The notes: generated by a model not told the origin, from the letters alone. 64,000 bases of DNA from Simplicispira hankyongi (GCF_003570885.1 NZ_QXJC01000001.1:372001-436000); one strand, 5' to 3'. Numbered from the stretch's first letter, positions 40,868 through 50,328 are shown. Translations and numbers: made by a program.

Positions 40868-41887
40868 ATGACAGAAATGACCCGCCGCAGCCTGTTGCGC
40901 ACCCTGTCCGCTGTGCCGGTTGCCGGCATGACAACAGCCTTGCCGGCCATGGCGCAGACCGCCGAGTTCTCGCTCAAGTACGGCAACAACCTGCCCGTTA
41001 CGCACCCGTTGAACATCCGCGCAAAGGAGGCCTGCGATCGCATCCTCAAAGAGAGCAAGGGGCGCGTGGACATCAAGATCTTCCCCAACAACCAGTTGGG
41101 CGGCGATACCGACATGCTTTCGCAGGTGCGCTCGGGCGGCATAGATTTCTTCACACCCTCGGCGCTGGTGATCGCTACCCTGGTGCCTGTCGCGGCCATC
41201 AACGCGGTGGGATTTGCCTTCTCTGACTACAACCAGGTGTGGTCGGCCATGGACGGTGATCTGGGCGCCCACGTGCGCGCCGCCATCGCCAAGATGCACC
41301 TGCACACGTTTGAAAAGATGTGGGACAACGGCTTTCGCCAGACCACCAGCAGCAAGGCGCCGATCACCACCGCCAAAGACCTTGACGGCCTGAAGATCCG
41401 CGTGCCGGTCAGCCCGCTGTCGATCTCCATGTTCAAGGGGCTGGGCGCCTCGCCCACCAGCCTGCAGTTCAGCGAGGTGTATTCGTCGCTGCAAACCAAG
41501 ATCGTGGACGCGCAGGAAAACCCGCTGCCGATCATCCAGGTCGCCAAGCTGTACGAAGTGCAGAAATTTTGCTCGCTCACCAACCACATCTGGGACGGTT
41601 ACTGGTTCATTGCCAACGGCCGCACCTGGGAGCGCCTGCCGGCCGACCTCAAGGCCATCGTGTCTGCCGCCATCAACGACGCCGGCATGGGGCAGCGGGA
41701 CGACATCAAGAAGCTCAACGAGTCGGTCGTGGGCGACCTGCAGTCCAAAGGCCTGGCCATCAACCGCCCTGCCGCCGAGACCTTCCGCGCCAAGTTGCGC
41801 GAAGCCGGCTTCTACGGCGAGTGGAAAGGGCGCTTTGGCGACGAGGCCTGGGGCTTGCTGGAAAAGTCGGTGGGCAAGCTGGCCTGA
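40868..41887 (+). CDS. TRAP transporter substrate-binding protein (DctP family)
   Basis: The periplasmic binding protein of the system, 339 residues, with a twin-arginine-type signal (TRRSLLRTLSAVPVAGM) and cleavage near AMA-QTAEF. Typical DctP segments are LDGLKIRVPVSP, whose arginine binds a carboxylate, and SEVYSSLQTKIVDAQENPLP. The ligand is thus expected to be an organic or sugar acid. A CAGGAGA ribosome-binding site precedes the ATG at 40868. It is the first gene of the operon, controlled by the LacI regulator. Confidence 0.94.
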   Translation: MTEMTRRSLLRTLSAVPVAGMTTALPAMAQTAEFSLKYGNNLPVTHPLNIRAKEACDRILKESKGRVDIKIFPNNQLGGDTDMLSQVRSGGIDFFTPSALVIATLVPVAAINAVGFAFSDYNQVWSAMDGDLGAHVRAAIAKMHLHTFEKMWDNGFRQTTSSKAPITTAKDLDGLKIRVPVSPLSISMFKGLGASPTSLQFSEVYSSLQTKIVDAQENPLPIIQVAKLYEVQKFCSLTNHIWDGYWFIANGRTWERLPADLKAIVSAAINDAGMGQRDDIKKLNESVVGDLQSKGLAINRPAAETFRAKLREAGFYGEWKGRFGDEAWGLLEKSVGKLA

Positions 41888-41982
41888 TTCGACCCACGTT
41901 CCCCGAGCGGCGCTTGCGCGGCAGCATGGCTGCTGCGCGGCTGGGCGCCTTGGCGACCAATTTTTGAAAGCACCCCACGTCC

Positions 41983-43860
41983 ATGTCTCACGCCACTGAT
42001 CCTGCGTCCGAGTTGCCCACCAACCCTGTCAGCGCGCTCGCGTGGCGGCTCGACCATGGCTTTGGCATGGTGATGGAAACGTTGGGTGCGGCCATCGTGC
42101 TGATTGAGATCGCCGTGCTGTTCTCGGGCGTGGTGGCGCGATACGCGCTGCACGCACCGCTGGTGTGGACCGATGAGCTCGCGTCCATCCTTTTCCTGTG
42201 GTTGTCCATGCTCGGCGCCGTGGTGGCCTTGCGCCGAGGCGACCACATGGCCATGACAGCGATCCTCAATCGGGCCAAACCCGGCACGCGCGCCATGCTC
42301 CAGACGGTAGCCATTGCTGCAGCCCTGGCATTTCTGGCCCTGGTGCTCTGGCCTGCCTACCAATACGCCGATGAAGAGCGCTACATCATCACCCCAGCAC
42401 TGGAGGTAAGCAACGCCTGGCGTGCATCCGCAATTCCGTTCGGTGCGCTGTTGATGATCGTCGCGGCCGTGCTGCGCCTTTTCAAATTCAGCACGCTGCG
42501 GCAGATCGGTCTGGCCATCACCATCACCGCTGTATTGGTCGCGGCCTTCTGGCTGGCCCAGCCGGTATGGGCGATGCTCGGAAAGCTGAACCTCATCGTG
42601 TTTTTCGTGGGAGTGGTGGCGGGCTGCGTGTTTGCCGGCGTTCCCATTGCCTTCTCGTTTGCGCTGGCCACCTTCGGCTACCTCGCGCTCACCACACAGA
42701 CGCCCATGGTGGTGATGGTCGGGCGCCTCGACGAAGGCATGTCGCACCTGATGCTGCTGGCCGTGCCACTGTTCATTTTTCTAGGCGCCCTGATCGAAAT
42801 GACGGGTATGGCGCGCGCCATGATCGGGTTTCTCGCCAGCCTGCTCGGCCATGTGCGCGGCGGCCTGTCGTATGTGCTGATCGGGGCGATGTACCTGATC
42901 TCGGGCATCTCGGGCTCCAAGATCGCCGATATGGCGGCCATTGCGCCGGTGCTGTTTCCTGAGATGAAAAAACGCGGCGCCAAACCGGGCGACCTGGTCG
43001 CGCTGCTGTCGGCGACCGGAGCACAGACGGAGACCATTCCGCCGTCCATCGTGCTGATTACGATCGGCTCGGTCACTGGCGTGTCGATCGCGGCACTGTT
43101 CACCGGCGGGATGCTGCCCGCCGTAGTGCTGGGCGTTTGCCTGTGCAGTGTGGTGTGGTGGCGCAACCGCAACGAAGACCTGAGCGGTGTGCGGCGCTTT
43201 CCGGCGCGCGAGATCGGGCGGCTCTTTCTGGTGGCCCTGCCGGCGATTTTGCTGCCCTTTGTGATCCGTGCCTCGGTCGTCGAAGGCGTGGCCACGGCCA
43301 CCGAGGTTTCGACGATCGGCATCATCTATTCGGCCCTCGCCGGCCTCGTGTTCTACCGGCGATTCGACTGGCGGCGCCTGCGCCCCATGCTCGTGGAAAC
43401 CGCCTCGCTGGCCGGCGCCATCATGCTCATCGTCGGTTGTGCCACCGCCATGGCCTGGGGCTTGACGCAGTCGGGCTTCTCCACCGATCTGGCTCGGTTC
43501 ATGGCGAATATTCCGGGCGGGCGGTTTGGCTTTCTGGCGATCTCCATCCTCGCCTTCATCGTGCTCGGTTGTGTGCTGGAAGGCATTCCCGCGATCGTGC
43601 TGTTTGGCCCCCTGCTCTTCCCCATTGCCCGTGCCGCCGGCGTGCACGAGGTGCATTACGCCATGGTGGTCATCCTGTCGATGGGTATTGGTTTGTTCGC
43701 ACCACCCATTGGCGTTGGCTACTACGGTGCCTGCGCCGTCAGCAAAGTCGATCCGAGCGAGGGCCTGAAGTACATCGGCGGCTACATGGCAGCGCTGGTT
43801 CTCGGCCTGCTGCTGGTGGCGGCCATTCCCTGGATTTCCACAGGCTTCCTCAAGGGCTAA
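41983..43860 (+). CDS. fused TRAP transporter small and large permease (DctQ-DctM)
   Basis: The 625-residue protein joins both membrane parts of the TRAP system. Residues about 15-200 form the DctQ part (four helices, LWLSMLGAVVALRRGDHMAMT), and residues about 200-625 the DctM part (GLSYVLIGAMYLISGISGSKIADMA-type segments, SATGAQTETIPPSIVLI, MGIGLFAPPIGVGYYGAC). Sodium-driven uptake is expected, together with the upstream binding protein. Fused QM proteins are a known form. The gene follows the binding protein by 95 bases. Confidence 0.93.
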   Translation: MSHATDPASELPTNPVSALAWRLDHGFGMVMETLGAAIVLIEIAVLFSGVVARYALHAPLVWTDELASILFLWLSMLGAVVALRRGDHMAMTAILNRAKPGTRAMLQTVAIAAALAFLALVLWPAYQYADEERYIITPALEVSNAWRASAIPFGALLMIVAAVLRLFKFSTLRQIGLAITITAVLVAAFWLAQPVWAMLGKLNLIVFFVGVVAGCVFAGVPIAFSFALATFGYLALTTQTPMVVMVGRLDEGMSHLMLLAVPLFIFLGALIEMTGMARAMIGFLASLLGHVRGGLSYVLIGAMYLISGISGSKIADMAAIAPVLFPEMKKRGAKPGDLVALLSATGAQTETIPPSIVLITIGSVTGVSIAALFTGGMLPAVVLGVCLCSVVWWRNRNEDLSGVRRFPAREIGRLFLVALPAILLPFVIRASVVEGVATATEVSTIGIIYSALAGLVFYRRFDWRRLRPMLVETASLAGAIMLIVGCATAMAWGLTQSGFSTDLARFMANIPGGRFGFLAISILAFIVLGCVLEGIPAIVLFGPLLFPIARAAGVHEVHYAMVVILSMGIGLFAPPIGVGYYGACAVSKVDPSEGLKYIGGYMAALVLGLLLVAAIPWISTGFLKG

Positions 43861-43899
43861 GCCGCCGCCCCCTTTACTGACGTTGATTGAAAGAACCCC

Positions 43900-44439
43900 A
43901 TGAGCCGACATTTCGGAGAGATTCGCCAACTGGGCTATGTCGTGCACGACATCGAAGCCGCTATGGACTATTGGAGCAAGACACTGGGCGTCGGCCCCTG
44001 GTACTACAACCCACAAGTGCCGATCGTCAACTACCGCTACGACGGCCAGGCCTACCAGCCACACAACTCGGTGGCGCTCGCCAATTCGGGCTTTGTGCAG
44101 GTGGAACTCATCCAGACGCGCAACGACGTACCCTCCATGTACCGCGACTTCCTGCAAGCCGGCCGCACTGGTCTGCAGCATGTGGCGTACTGGACGCAAG
44201 ACTATGACGCCGACATCGAGCGCCTGCTCGCCCAGGGCTTCAAGCCCAAGATGAGTGGCGAGGTCGGCGAGCGCGGGCGTTTCATCTATTTCGACACCGA
44301 ATACCACCCCGGTACGGTCATCGAGCTGTCGGAGGTCGCCGGGCCCAAGGGGCGCCTGTTCGACCTGATCCGCACCTCCTCGCAAGGCTGGGACGGCAGC
44401 GACCCGGTGCGTCCCTTCCCTGATCTGAGCAGTTTCTGA
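43900..44439 (+). CDS. VOC (glyoxalase/epimerase) family protein
   Basis: A 179-residue vicinal-oxygen-chelate protein with the two beta-alpha-beta-beta-beta modules of the methylmalonyl-CoA epimerase / glyoxalase I type. Candidate metal ligands are Gln10 (RQLGYVVHD), Glu69 (VQVELIQ), His94 (GLQHVAYW) and Glu142 (VIELSEVAG), matching the Gln-Glu-His-Glu set of glyoxalase I rather than the His-first epimerases. The role here is unknown; being between the transporter and the RLP gene it may be an isomerase or epimerase of the imported acid sugar. The RLP gene begins 13 bases after its stop. Confidence 0.85.
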   Translation: MSRHFGEIRQLGYVVHDIEAAMDYWSKTLGVGPWYYNPQVPIVNYRYDGQAYQPHNSVALANSGFVQVELIQTRNDVPSMYRDFLQAGRTGLQHVAYWTQDYDADIERLLAQGFKPKMSGEVGERGRFIYFDTEYHPGTVIELSEVAGPKGRLFDLIRTSSQGWDGSDPVRPFPDLSSF

Positions 44440-44452
44440 GGGTTGGCGCAGC

Positions 44453-45718
44453 ATGAATACCGATCGCATCCTGGCCCGCTATCTCGTGGAAACGCCGCTC
44501 GATCCTGCGCGCGTGGCCGAAGTGATGGCGGGCGAGCAGTCCTGCGGCACCTTTGCGCGCGTGGCGGGCGAAACCGATGCATTGCGCAAGCGCGCCCGTG
44601 CCACGGTGCAAGGCATCACCACCCTGGCCACCACCAGTGCCCCGAGCCTGCCCAACGCGTGGCTCACGCGGCACGCCCCGAGCGGGCCGTGGCACCAGGT
44701 GCAGATCGACATTGCCTACCCGGTGGCCAACATCGGCGCGAACCTGCCCACGCTGGTGGCCACGGTCGCCGGCAACCTGTACGACCTGGGCGAAGTCACC
44801 GGCATGCGGCTCGAAACCCTGCAACTGCCGGCCGACTACCGCACGCAATTCGAGCTGCCCGCCGTCGGCATCACCGGGACGCGGCGCATTACCGGCGTCG
44901 ACCAGGGGGCACTGGTGGGCACCATCATCAAACCCAACGTGGGCCTGTCGCCGCAGCAGACGGCCGAACTGGTGCGCACCCTGTGCGAGGCCGGCGTCGA
45001 TTTCATCAAGGACGACGAAGTCTGCGCCAACCCAGTCCACGCACCGCTGGCCGAGCGTGTGCCGGCCATCATGGCCGTCGTGCGTGCGCACCAGGAACGC
45101 ACCGGCAAGCACGTAATGGTGGCGTTCAACATCAGCGACGAAACCGACGCCATGAAACGCCATGCCGATCTCGTGGCGCGTGAAGGCGGCTCCTGCGTGA
45201 TGGCCAGCATCAACTGGTGCGGCTACTCGGCCATGCAGACCTTGCGCCGCCACACCCCGCTGGCGCTGCACGCCCACCGCAACGGCTTTGGCGCGCTCTC
45301 GCGCCACCCGGGGCTCGGCATCGGCTTTCAGGCGTACCAGACCCTGTGGCGCCTGGCTGGCGTGGACCATATGCACGTGCATGGACTGCAGGGAAAATTC
45401 GCGCAGGCCGATGAGGAAGTCGTCCAATCTGCGCGCGACTGCTTTACGCCGCTCATCTCAGGGCTTGACGACCGCGTCCTGCCAGCGTTTTCTTCCGGCC
45501 AGTGGGCGGGCACCGTGCCCGCCACCTGGGACGCCATCGCCAGCGACGATCTGCTGTTCATGTCGGGCGGCGGCATTCTGGCCCACCCGGACGGGCCAGC
45601 GGCCGGCGTCATGAGCCTGCGCCAGGCTTGGCAGGCCGCTCGTTCGGGAACGCCTTTGGCTGATTTCGCCCGACTGGCGCCAGAACTCTGCCGCGCGCTG
45701 ACGTTCTTTGGCCAATAG
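44453..45718 (+). CDS. RuBisCO-like protein (RLP)
   Basis: A 421-residue homologue of the RuBisCO large subunit, without its C-terminal extension. Active-site equivalents are present: Lys160 (GTIIKPNVG), the carbamate lysine and metal site Lys186-Asp-Asp-Glu189 (DFIKDDE), the His275 in HAHRNGFG, His308/310 with Lys315 (MHVHGLQGKF) and the phosphate loop SGGGILAHP (371-379). It is thus able to bind a carbamate and Mg. The DUF1537 kinase follows after 23 bases, the gene pair known from 3-oxo-isoapionate pathways (OiaX/OiaT with OiaK). A reaction of decarboxylation or transcarboxylation on a phosphorylated 3-oxo acid is inferred; carbon fixation is unlikely. Confidence 0.9.
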   Translation: MNTDRILARYLVETPLDPARVAEVMAGEQSCGTFARVAGETDALRKRARATVQGITTLATTSAPSLPNAWLTRHAPSGPWHQVQIDIAYPVANIGANLPTLVATVAGNLYDLGEVTGMRLETLQLPADYRTQFELPAVGITGTRRITGVDQGALVGTIIKPNVGLSPQQTAELVRTLCEAGVDFIKDDEVCANPVHAPLAERVPAIMAVVRAHQERTGKHVMVAFNISDETDAMKRHADLVAREGGSCVMASINWCGYSAMQTLRRHTPLALHAHRNGFGALSRHPGLGIGFQAYQTLWRLAGVDHMHVHGLQGKFAQADEEVVQSARDCFTPLISGLDDRVLPAFSSGQWAGTVPATWDAIASDDLLFMSGGGILAHPDGPAAGVMSLRQAWQAARSGTPLADFARLAPELCRALTFFGQ

Positions 45719-45741
45719 CCCGGGAACGAGCACCCCCTGCC

Positions 45742-47079
45742 ATGGCCGTCTCTAAGATCGCACCACCGCGCATCGTCTATTACGCGGACGACTTCACCGG
45801 GGCCACCGACACGCTGGCCAACGCAGCCCGTGCGGGCCTGCGCGCTCTGTTGTTCCTGACCCTGCCCACACCAGCGCAGCGCGCAAGGGCAGGTGCGCTC
45901 GATTGCCTGGGCATTGCCGGCGCCGCACGCGCCATGGCGCCAGCTGAAATGGCCGCCGAACTCGCCCCCGTGGGAGCCTTCTTTGCCGCTTCGGGCGCAC
46001 GGGTGCTGCATTACAAATGTTGCTCTACTTTTGACAGCGCGCCCCATGTGGGCAGCATCGGCCAGGCGGTGCGCAGCCTGCGCCCCTATGCCCCCAACCC
46101 GTGGGTGCCGGTTGTCGGTGGCCAGCCGAACCTGGGGCGCTACTGCGTCTTCGGCAACCTGTTTGCCGCCGCAGGCAGCGGGGGTACGGTGCACCGCATC
46201 GACAGACACCCCACCATGCGCCAGCACCCGGTCACCCCCATGGGTGAGGCTGATTTGCGGCGCCACCTCGCGCAGCAAGGGCTGGTGCAAATAGGCGGGC
46301 TCGACTACACCGCCTATGAAGCGCCAGAAGCAGGCCAGTTGACACGGCTTCAAGCCTTGCACCTGGCGCACCCCGATGCCGTGCTGCTCGACGTCGCCCG
46401 GCCGGCCGACCTGGTTCCCGTCGGTCAGCTGATCTGGCGCGCTGCGCTGCAGCAGCCCCTCCTCGCGGTCGGCCCCAGCAGCGTGGTGCAGGCCCTGACC
46501 GCCGCATGGGCCGCCAATGAAACGCCCTTGCCTGCAGCGCAAGCGAACCCGCCGATCGGTCCATCCAAAGGGCCGGTGCTGGTGCTGGCCGGCAGCCTCT
46601 CGCCGATTACCGCTACCCAGGTGCAGCACGCCACCTCGTTCTCCCACGTCGCGCTGGACCCTGCGCAACTTGTGAACGCCGATGGCGCCTACCGCCAGCG
46701 GTTGGCCCTCGAAGTGGCCGCGGCACTGCAGGACGGACACCATGTGCTGGCCTGCACGTCGAGCGCGGGCGGCAGCCCCGCCGCAGGCTTGTCCATCGGT
46801 TCGCGACAGCTTGCCCTCGCGTGCGGCGAATGGCTGGCAACCGTGCTGAACCACACCTCGGTGCGCCGCGTCGGGATTGCCGGGGGCGACACCTCCAGCC
46901 TTGCGGTGCAGGCACTCGACGCCTGGGGCCTGTCGCATCTGGGCCAGCTCTCGCCCGACCAAGCGCTGTGCCGGCTGCACAGCAACGTCCCGGCGCTCGA
47001 TGGCCTGGAGCTCATGCTCAAGGGCGGACAGATGGGGCCACCGGATCTGTTCGAACGTCTGGTGCGCGGCGCAGCCTGA
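45742..47079 (+). CDS. four-carbon acid sugar kinase family (DUF1537) protein
   Basis: A 445-residue two-domain kinase. The N-terminal substrate domain has YYADDFTGATDTL, and KCCSTFDSAPHVGSIG with its typical STFDS loop, and the C-terminal ATP domain has GGDTSSLAVQAL and KGGQMGPPDLFERLV. Members phosphorylate acid sugars such as D-threonate, D-erythronate, 3-oxo-tetronate and 3-oxo-isoapionate. Here it probably makes the phosphorylated substrate for the RuBisCO-like protein encoded 23 bases upstream. It is the last gene of the operon. Confidence 0.92.
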   Translation: MAVSKIAPPRIVYYADDFTGATDTLANAARAGLRALLFLTLPTPAQRARAGALDCLGIAGAARAMAPAEMAAELAPVGAFFAASGARVLHYKCCSTFDSAPHVGSIGQAVRSLRPYAPNPWVPVVGGQPNLGRYCVFGNLFAAAGSGGTVHRIDRHPTMRQHPVTPMGEADLRRHLAQQGLVQIGGLDYTAYEAPEAGQLTRLQALHLAHPDAVLLDVARPADLVPVGQLIWRAALQQPLLAVGPSSVVQALTAAWAANETPLPAAQANPPIGPSKGPVLVLAGSLSPITATQVQHATSFSHVALDPAQLVNADGAYRQRLALEVAAALQDGHHVLACTSSAGGSPAAGLSIGSRQLALACGEWLATVLNHTSVRRVGIAGGDTSSLAVQALDAWGLSHLGQLSPDQALCRLHSNVPALDGLELMLKGGQMGPPDLFERLVRGAA

Positions 47080-47119
47080 CAGCGCCTGGGCGGTGCAATG
47101 GCCTGGAACAGAAAAAATG

Positions 47120-47170
47120 AATGAAAATGGCTGCTAGCGCTTATATGGAAAGCGTTTGTAGCTATCTATT
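47120..47170 (-). repeat. AGCGCTT palindromic repeat, copy I
   Basis: AATGGCTGCTAGCGCTTATA, loop, then AAAGCGTTTGTAGCTATC. It is in the reverse orientation, and lies between the convergent kinase and cardiolipin synthase genes. Confidence 0.75.
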
Positions 47171-47178
47171 TGTAAGTT

Positions 47179-48639
47179 TCACAAGTAGGGCGACAGCAGC
47201 CATACCAGCCGATTGCGCAGCCGTGCGGGCAGATGCTGGCGAGCCAGCGTGGCGGCATCGAGCGGCGTGGCGCGGGCGATGCGGGTGTCGATCAGCGGGC
47301 TGAGCTTGCGCACCAGTTCGCCATCGTGGCATTCCAGGTTGTATTCAAAGTTGAGCCGCAGGCTGCGCGCGTCCCAGTTGGTCGAACCAATCAGCGCCCA
47401 GGCACCGTCCACCACCAACAGCTTGGCGTGGTCGAACGGCGCTGGCGTGAGGTAGATGCGGCAGCCGGCTGCCAGCAGTGCGTCGAACTGCGGGCGCATG
47501 GCCCAGTCGAGCAGCGGCAGGTTGCTGCGCACCGGCAGCACGATGTCCACCACCACGCCGCGCAGTGCCGTCGTCTGCAGCGTGCTCAGCACCACTTCGT
47601 CGGGCAGAAAGTACGGCGTGACGATGCGCACCCGCTGCCGCGCCGCAGCCAACGCGCCCAGAATGACCTGGCGCATGTGGTCCATATCGGCGTCCGGGCC
47701 ATCGGTCACGCCCCGCGCCAGCACCGAGCCACTGGGCTGCGGCGGCGCAAACCAGGGCGCGCCATGCAGGCGCTCGCCCGTGGTGAACGCCCAGTCGGTG
47801 GCGAAAGCGCGCTGCATGTCGGTGGCCACCGGCCCACGCACTTCGAAATGCAGGCAGTGCACGGGCGTGGCCGGCTGCCTGCCGATCCAGTGGTTGGCGC
47901 TGATGTTCATGCCGCCGGTAAAACCGACCACGCCGTCCACCACCAAAATCTTGCGGTGGTTGCGCAGGTTCACATGCGAGAGCACGCGCGTGAATGCAGG
48001 CGGCAGGAACGCGGCGCAGGGAATGCCCAGCGCCCGCAGGCGCCGCAGCACGCCGGTCGGCCGATAGCGCGATCCCACGGCATCGATCAGCACGCGCACC
48101 TGCACGCCCCGCGCCTGGGCGCGCGTCAGCGCCTGCACAAAGGCTTCGCCCACGGCGTCGTTGTGGAAGATGTAGGTCAGCAGCGTGACGGACTGCCCGG
48201 CCGCGTCGATCGCTGCCAGCATCGCCGGGTAGGCGGTGTCGCCATCGGGCAGAGGCACGACACGGTTGCCCGCCAGCAGCGGTTTTCCCGTCACCTGACG
48301 GGCCACCCGGGCCACGCCGCCCAGCGGAGCATCCACCGCCTCGTCGGGGACTGCAAAGGCTTCGGCCAAGTCGCCTTCGCTCTGCCAGGCTTTGCGCAGG
48401 CCCAGCGCCACCCCAGTGCGCCCGATGCGGTTGATGCCCAGCAACCAATACGCAAGCGCACCACCGAACGGTGCCAGCCAGGCCAGACCAATCCAGCCGA
48501 CTGCAGCGTGCACTTCGTCCTTCTTCATCAGCGCATGCAGCGTGACGGCGATCGCCAGTGCGATGTGCACCGAGGAGACCAGCCACAGCGCAAAACCATG
48601 CAGCAGTTGCAGCAGCAGCGTGGGCAAGGACGGTTCCAT
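47179..48639 (-). CDS. cardiolipin synthase (Cls family, PLD superfamily)
   Basis: Joins two phosphatidylglycerols to form cardiolipin in the inner membrane. The 486-residue protein has two N-terminal membrane segments and two HKD catalytic motifs, HRKILVVDG and HAKLLVVDG, the second followed by GSTNWDARS. The layout matches ClsA. It converges on the kinase gene with a repeat between. No sensor of regulation was seen. Confidence 0.92.
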   Translation of the reverse strand: MEPSLPTLLLQLLHGFALWLVSSVHIALAIAVTLHALMKKDEVHAAVGWIGLAWLAPFGGALAYWLLGINRIGRTGVALGLRKAWQSEGDLAEAFAVPDEAVDAPLGGVARVARQVTGKPLLAGNRVVPLPDGDTAYPAMLAAIDAAGQSVTLLTYIFHNDAVGEAFVQALTRAQARGVQVRVLIDAVGSRYRPTGVLRRLRALGIPCAAFLPPAFTRVLSHVNLRNHRKILVVDGVVGFTGGMNISANHWIGRQPATPVHCLHFEVRGPVATDMQRAFATDWAFTTGERLHGAPWFAPPQPSGSVLARGVTDGPDADMDHMRQVILGALAAARQRVRIVTPYFLPDEVVLSTLQTTALRGVVVDIVLPVRSNLPLLDWAMRPQFDALLAAGCRIYLTPAPFDHAKLLVVDGAWALIGSTNWDARSLRLNFEYNLECHDGELVRKLSPLIDTRIARATPLDAATLARQHLPARLRNRLVWLLSPYL

Positions 48640-48698
48640 GCGGTGATGTTAGTGTGCGTTGATGCATTCTCCCCACAGGCCTGCGGCGAATGCTCGCC

Positions 48699-50318
48699 TC
48701 AGCCCAGCACCACCGCCCTGCCTGTCAAACGCTGCGCCAGCCCCTGTGCCAGCCGGTTGGCAATGCCGTAGATGGACAGCTGCGGGTTCGCGCCCACGCT
48801 GGTCGGAAAGAGCGAGCCGTCGTGCACCGACAGGTTTTCGATCTGCCAATGCCCGCCGTCTGCACGCACCACGCCTTGCGCCTCCGTTGCGGCCATGGCG
48901 CAGCCGCCCATGACATGGGCGCTGACCACCTTGGTGAGCAGCGGCTTCATGGGCAGTGCCGCAATGGCGCTGCGCGCCGCGTCCCACGAGGTGTAGGGGT
49001 GCGCTCGCTCGTGCACTGGCAGCACCTCTTGGGCTCCGGCAGCAAACTGGATTTCGGCCATGGCCAGCAGCGCGCGCCGGGCGCCTTCCATCACGAAATC
49101 GGTCAGCGGGTAGTCCAGCACTGCCGAGCCATCGCTGCGCAGCTTGACCTGGCCGCCCGGCGCCTGCGGGTGAAAGCCGTCGCGCAGCAAGGCCAGCAGC
49201 ACATGGGTGTGCGGAAATTTCGCCAGCATGTCGGCGTGCGGCTGGCCGTAGCCCGGCATGGTCGTGGCCATGATGACCGGGTGCAGGGGCGGCGCCTCCA
49301 GCTTGAAACCCATGGGGCCGTCAATCGGCTGCGTGTCCATGAAATGGTCGGTGTAGATGGACTGCGGCGCACCCGCCCAGCCCTCCACCCGCTGCTCCAG
49401 CACGGCCGCCGACATCACCACCGGGTGCAAAAAGGTGCGCGCGCCCAGCAGCGCGTGCGGGTCGGGCGCCTTGGAGCGCAGCAGCACCGCCGGTGAATTG
49501 ATGGCGCCGCCCGCCAGCACAAAGTGCTTGGCCACGATGGTGGTGGCAATCTGGCCCGGTGCCACCGGTGCGCTATTGGGCCGCACGGCCACGCAGCGCA
49601 GCGCCTGCGCTTTGCCGCCATCCAGTACGAATTGTTCAGCGCGTGTTTCCACCAGCAGCGTGGCGCCGTGGTCCAGCGCCGCGGGGATGGTGGTCACCAG
49701 CATGGACTGCTTGGCATTCGTCGGGCACCCCATGCCGCAGGAACCGAGGTTCCAACAGCCTTTGACGTTGCGCGCAATCACCGACGCGGAAATACCAAGC
49801 TTTTGCGCCCCGCGGTGAAGCAAGGCGTTGTTCTCGTTGGGCTCCGTCAGCCAGGGCGCGATGTGCAAGCGCCGCTCGGCCTGATCAAAATACGGCGCCA
49901 AAGCTTCACGGTGGTAATCCTTCAGCCCTAAGCGCTCCTGCCAGAAGCGCAATGTGGACTCGGGCGTGCGAAAGGAGCTGGTCCAGTTCACCGTGGTGGA
50001 TCCGCCTACGCAACGCCCCTGGAGGATGGAGATGGCCTTGTCCTCGGTTTTGCGGCTCGCACTTTCCTGGTACAGCGAGGGATAGGCCTCGGATTCATGC
50101 TGGTGGAAATCGCTGCTGCTCTTGAGCGGCCCTTCTTCCACGATGACGACGGCCAGACCCGCCTGGGTCAGCAGCTCGGCGGTGATGCCGGCACCGGCGC
50201 CCGAGCCGACAATGGCGACGTCGCAGGTGATTTTGGCAGGCAGTGCGCCGTGGGCGCCGCCCAGCACCTTCCAGCCGCGCTGTAAACCCGCACGGATAGG
50301 GTCAGGAAAATGGCTCAT
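48699..50318 (-). CDS. GMC family oxidoreductase
   Basis: The 539-residue FAD enzyme has the dinucleotide motif VAIVGSGAGAGITAELL, GRCVGGSTTVNW, the cysteine-rich GSCGMGCPTNAKQSML, HVMGGCAMA and the C-terminal DGSLFPTSVGANPQLSIYG. It resembles cholesterol-oxidase-like and membrane-linked alcohol or sugar dehydrogenases rather than glucose oxidases. The start at 50318 (MSHFPDPIRAG) is 10 bases after the stop of a Tat-exported small protein, which may carry it across the membrane. The open frame upstream of the ATG is a shadow of that gene. Confidence 0.9.
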   Translation of the reverse strand: MSHFPDPIRAGLQRGWKVLGGAHGALPAKITCDVAIVGSGAGAGITAELLTQAGLAVVIVEEGPLKSSSDFHQHESEAYPSLYQESASRKTEDKAISILQGRCVGGSTTVNWTSSFRTPESTLRFWQERLGLKDYHREALAPYFDQAERRLHIAPWLTEPNENNALLHRGAQKLGISASVIARNVKGCWNLGSCGMGCPTNAKQSMLVTTIPAALDHGATLLVETRAEQFVLDGGKAQALRCVAVRPNSAPVAPGQIATTIVAKHFVLAGGAINSPAVLLRSKAPDPHALLGARTFLHPVVMSAAVLEQRVEGWAGAPQSIYTDHFMDTQPIDGPMGFKLEAPPLHPVIMATTMPGYGQPHADMLAKFPHTHVLLALLRDGFHPQAPGGQVKLRSDGSAVLDYPLTDFVMEGARRALLAMAEIQFAAGAQEVLPVHERAHPYTSWDAARSAIAALPMKPLLTKVVSAHVMGGCAMAATEAQGVVRADGGHWQIENLSVHDGSLFPTSVGANPQLSIYGIANRLAQGLAQRLTGRAVVLG

Positions 50319-50328
50319 ACGAGGAAAA

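Noticed and set aside
44453-45718. The RuBisCO-like protein as a CO2-fixing enzyme coupled to the phosphorylase operon (archaeal bisphosphate pathway)
   Set aside because: It is a short form IV-type protein next to a DUF1537 kinase, and not near the phosphorylase; no R15P isomerase or phosphoribulokinase is present in the window.
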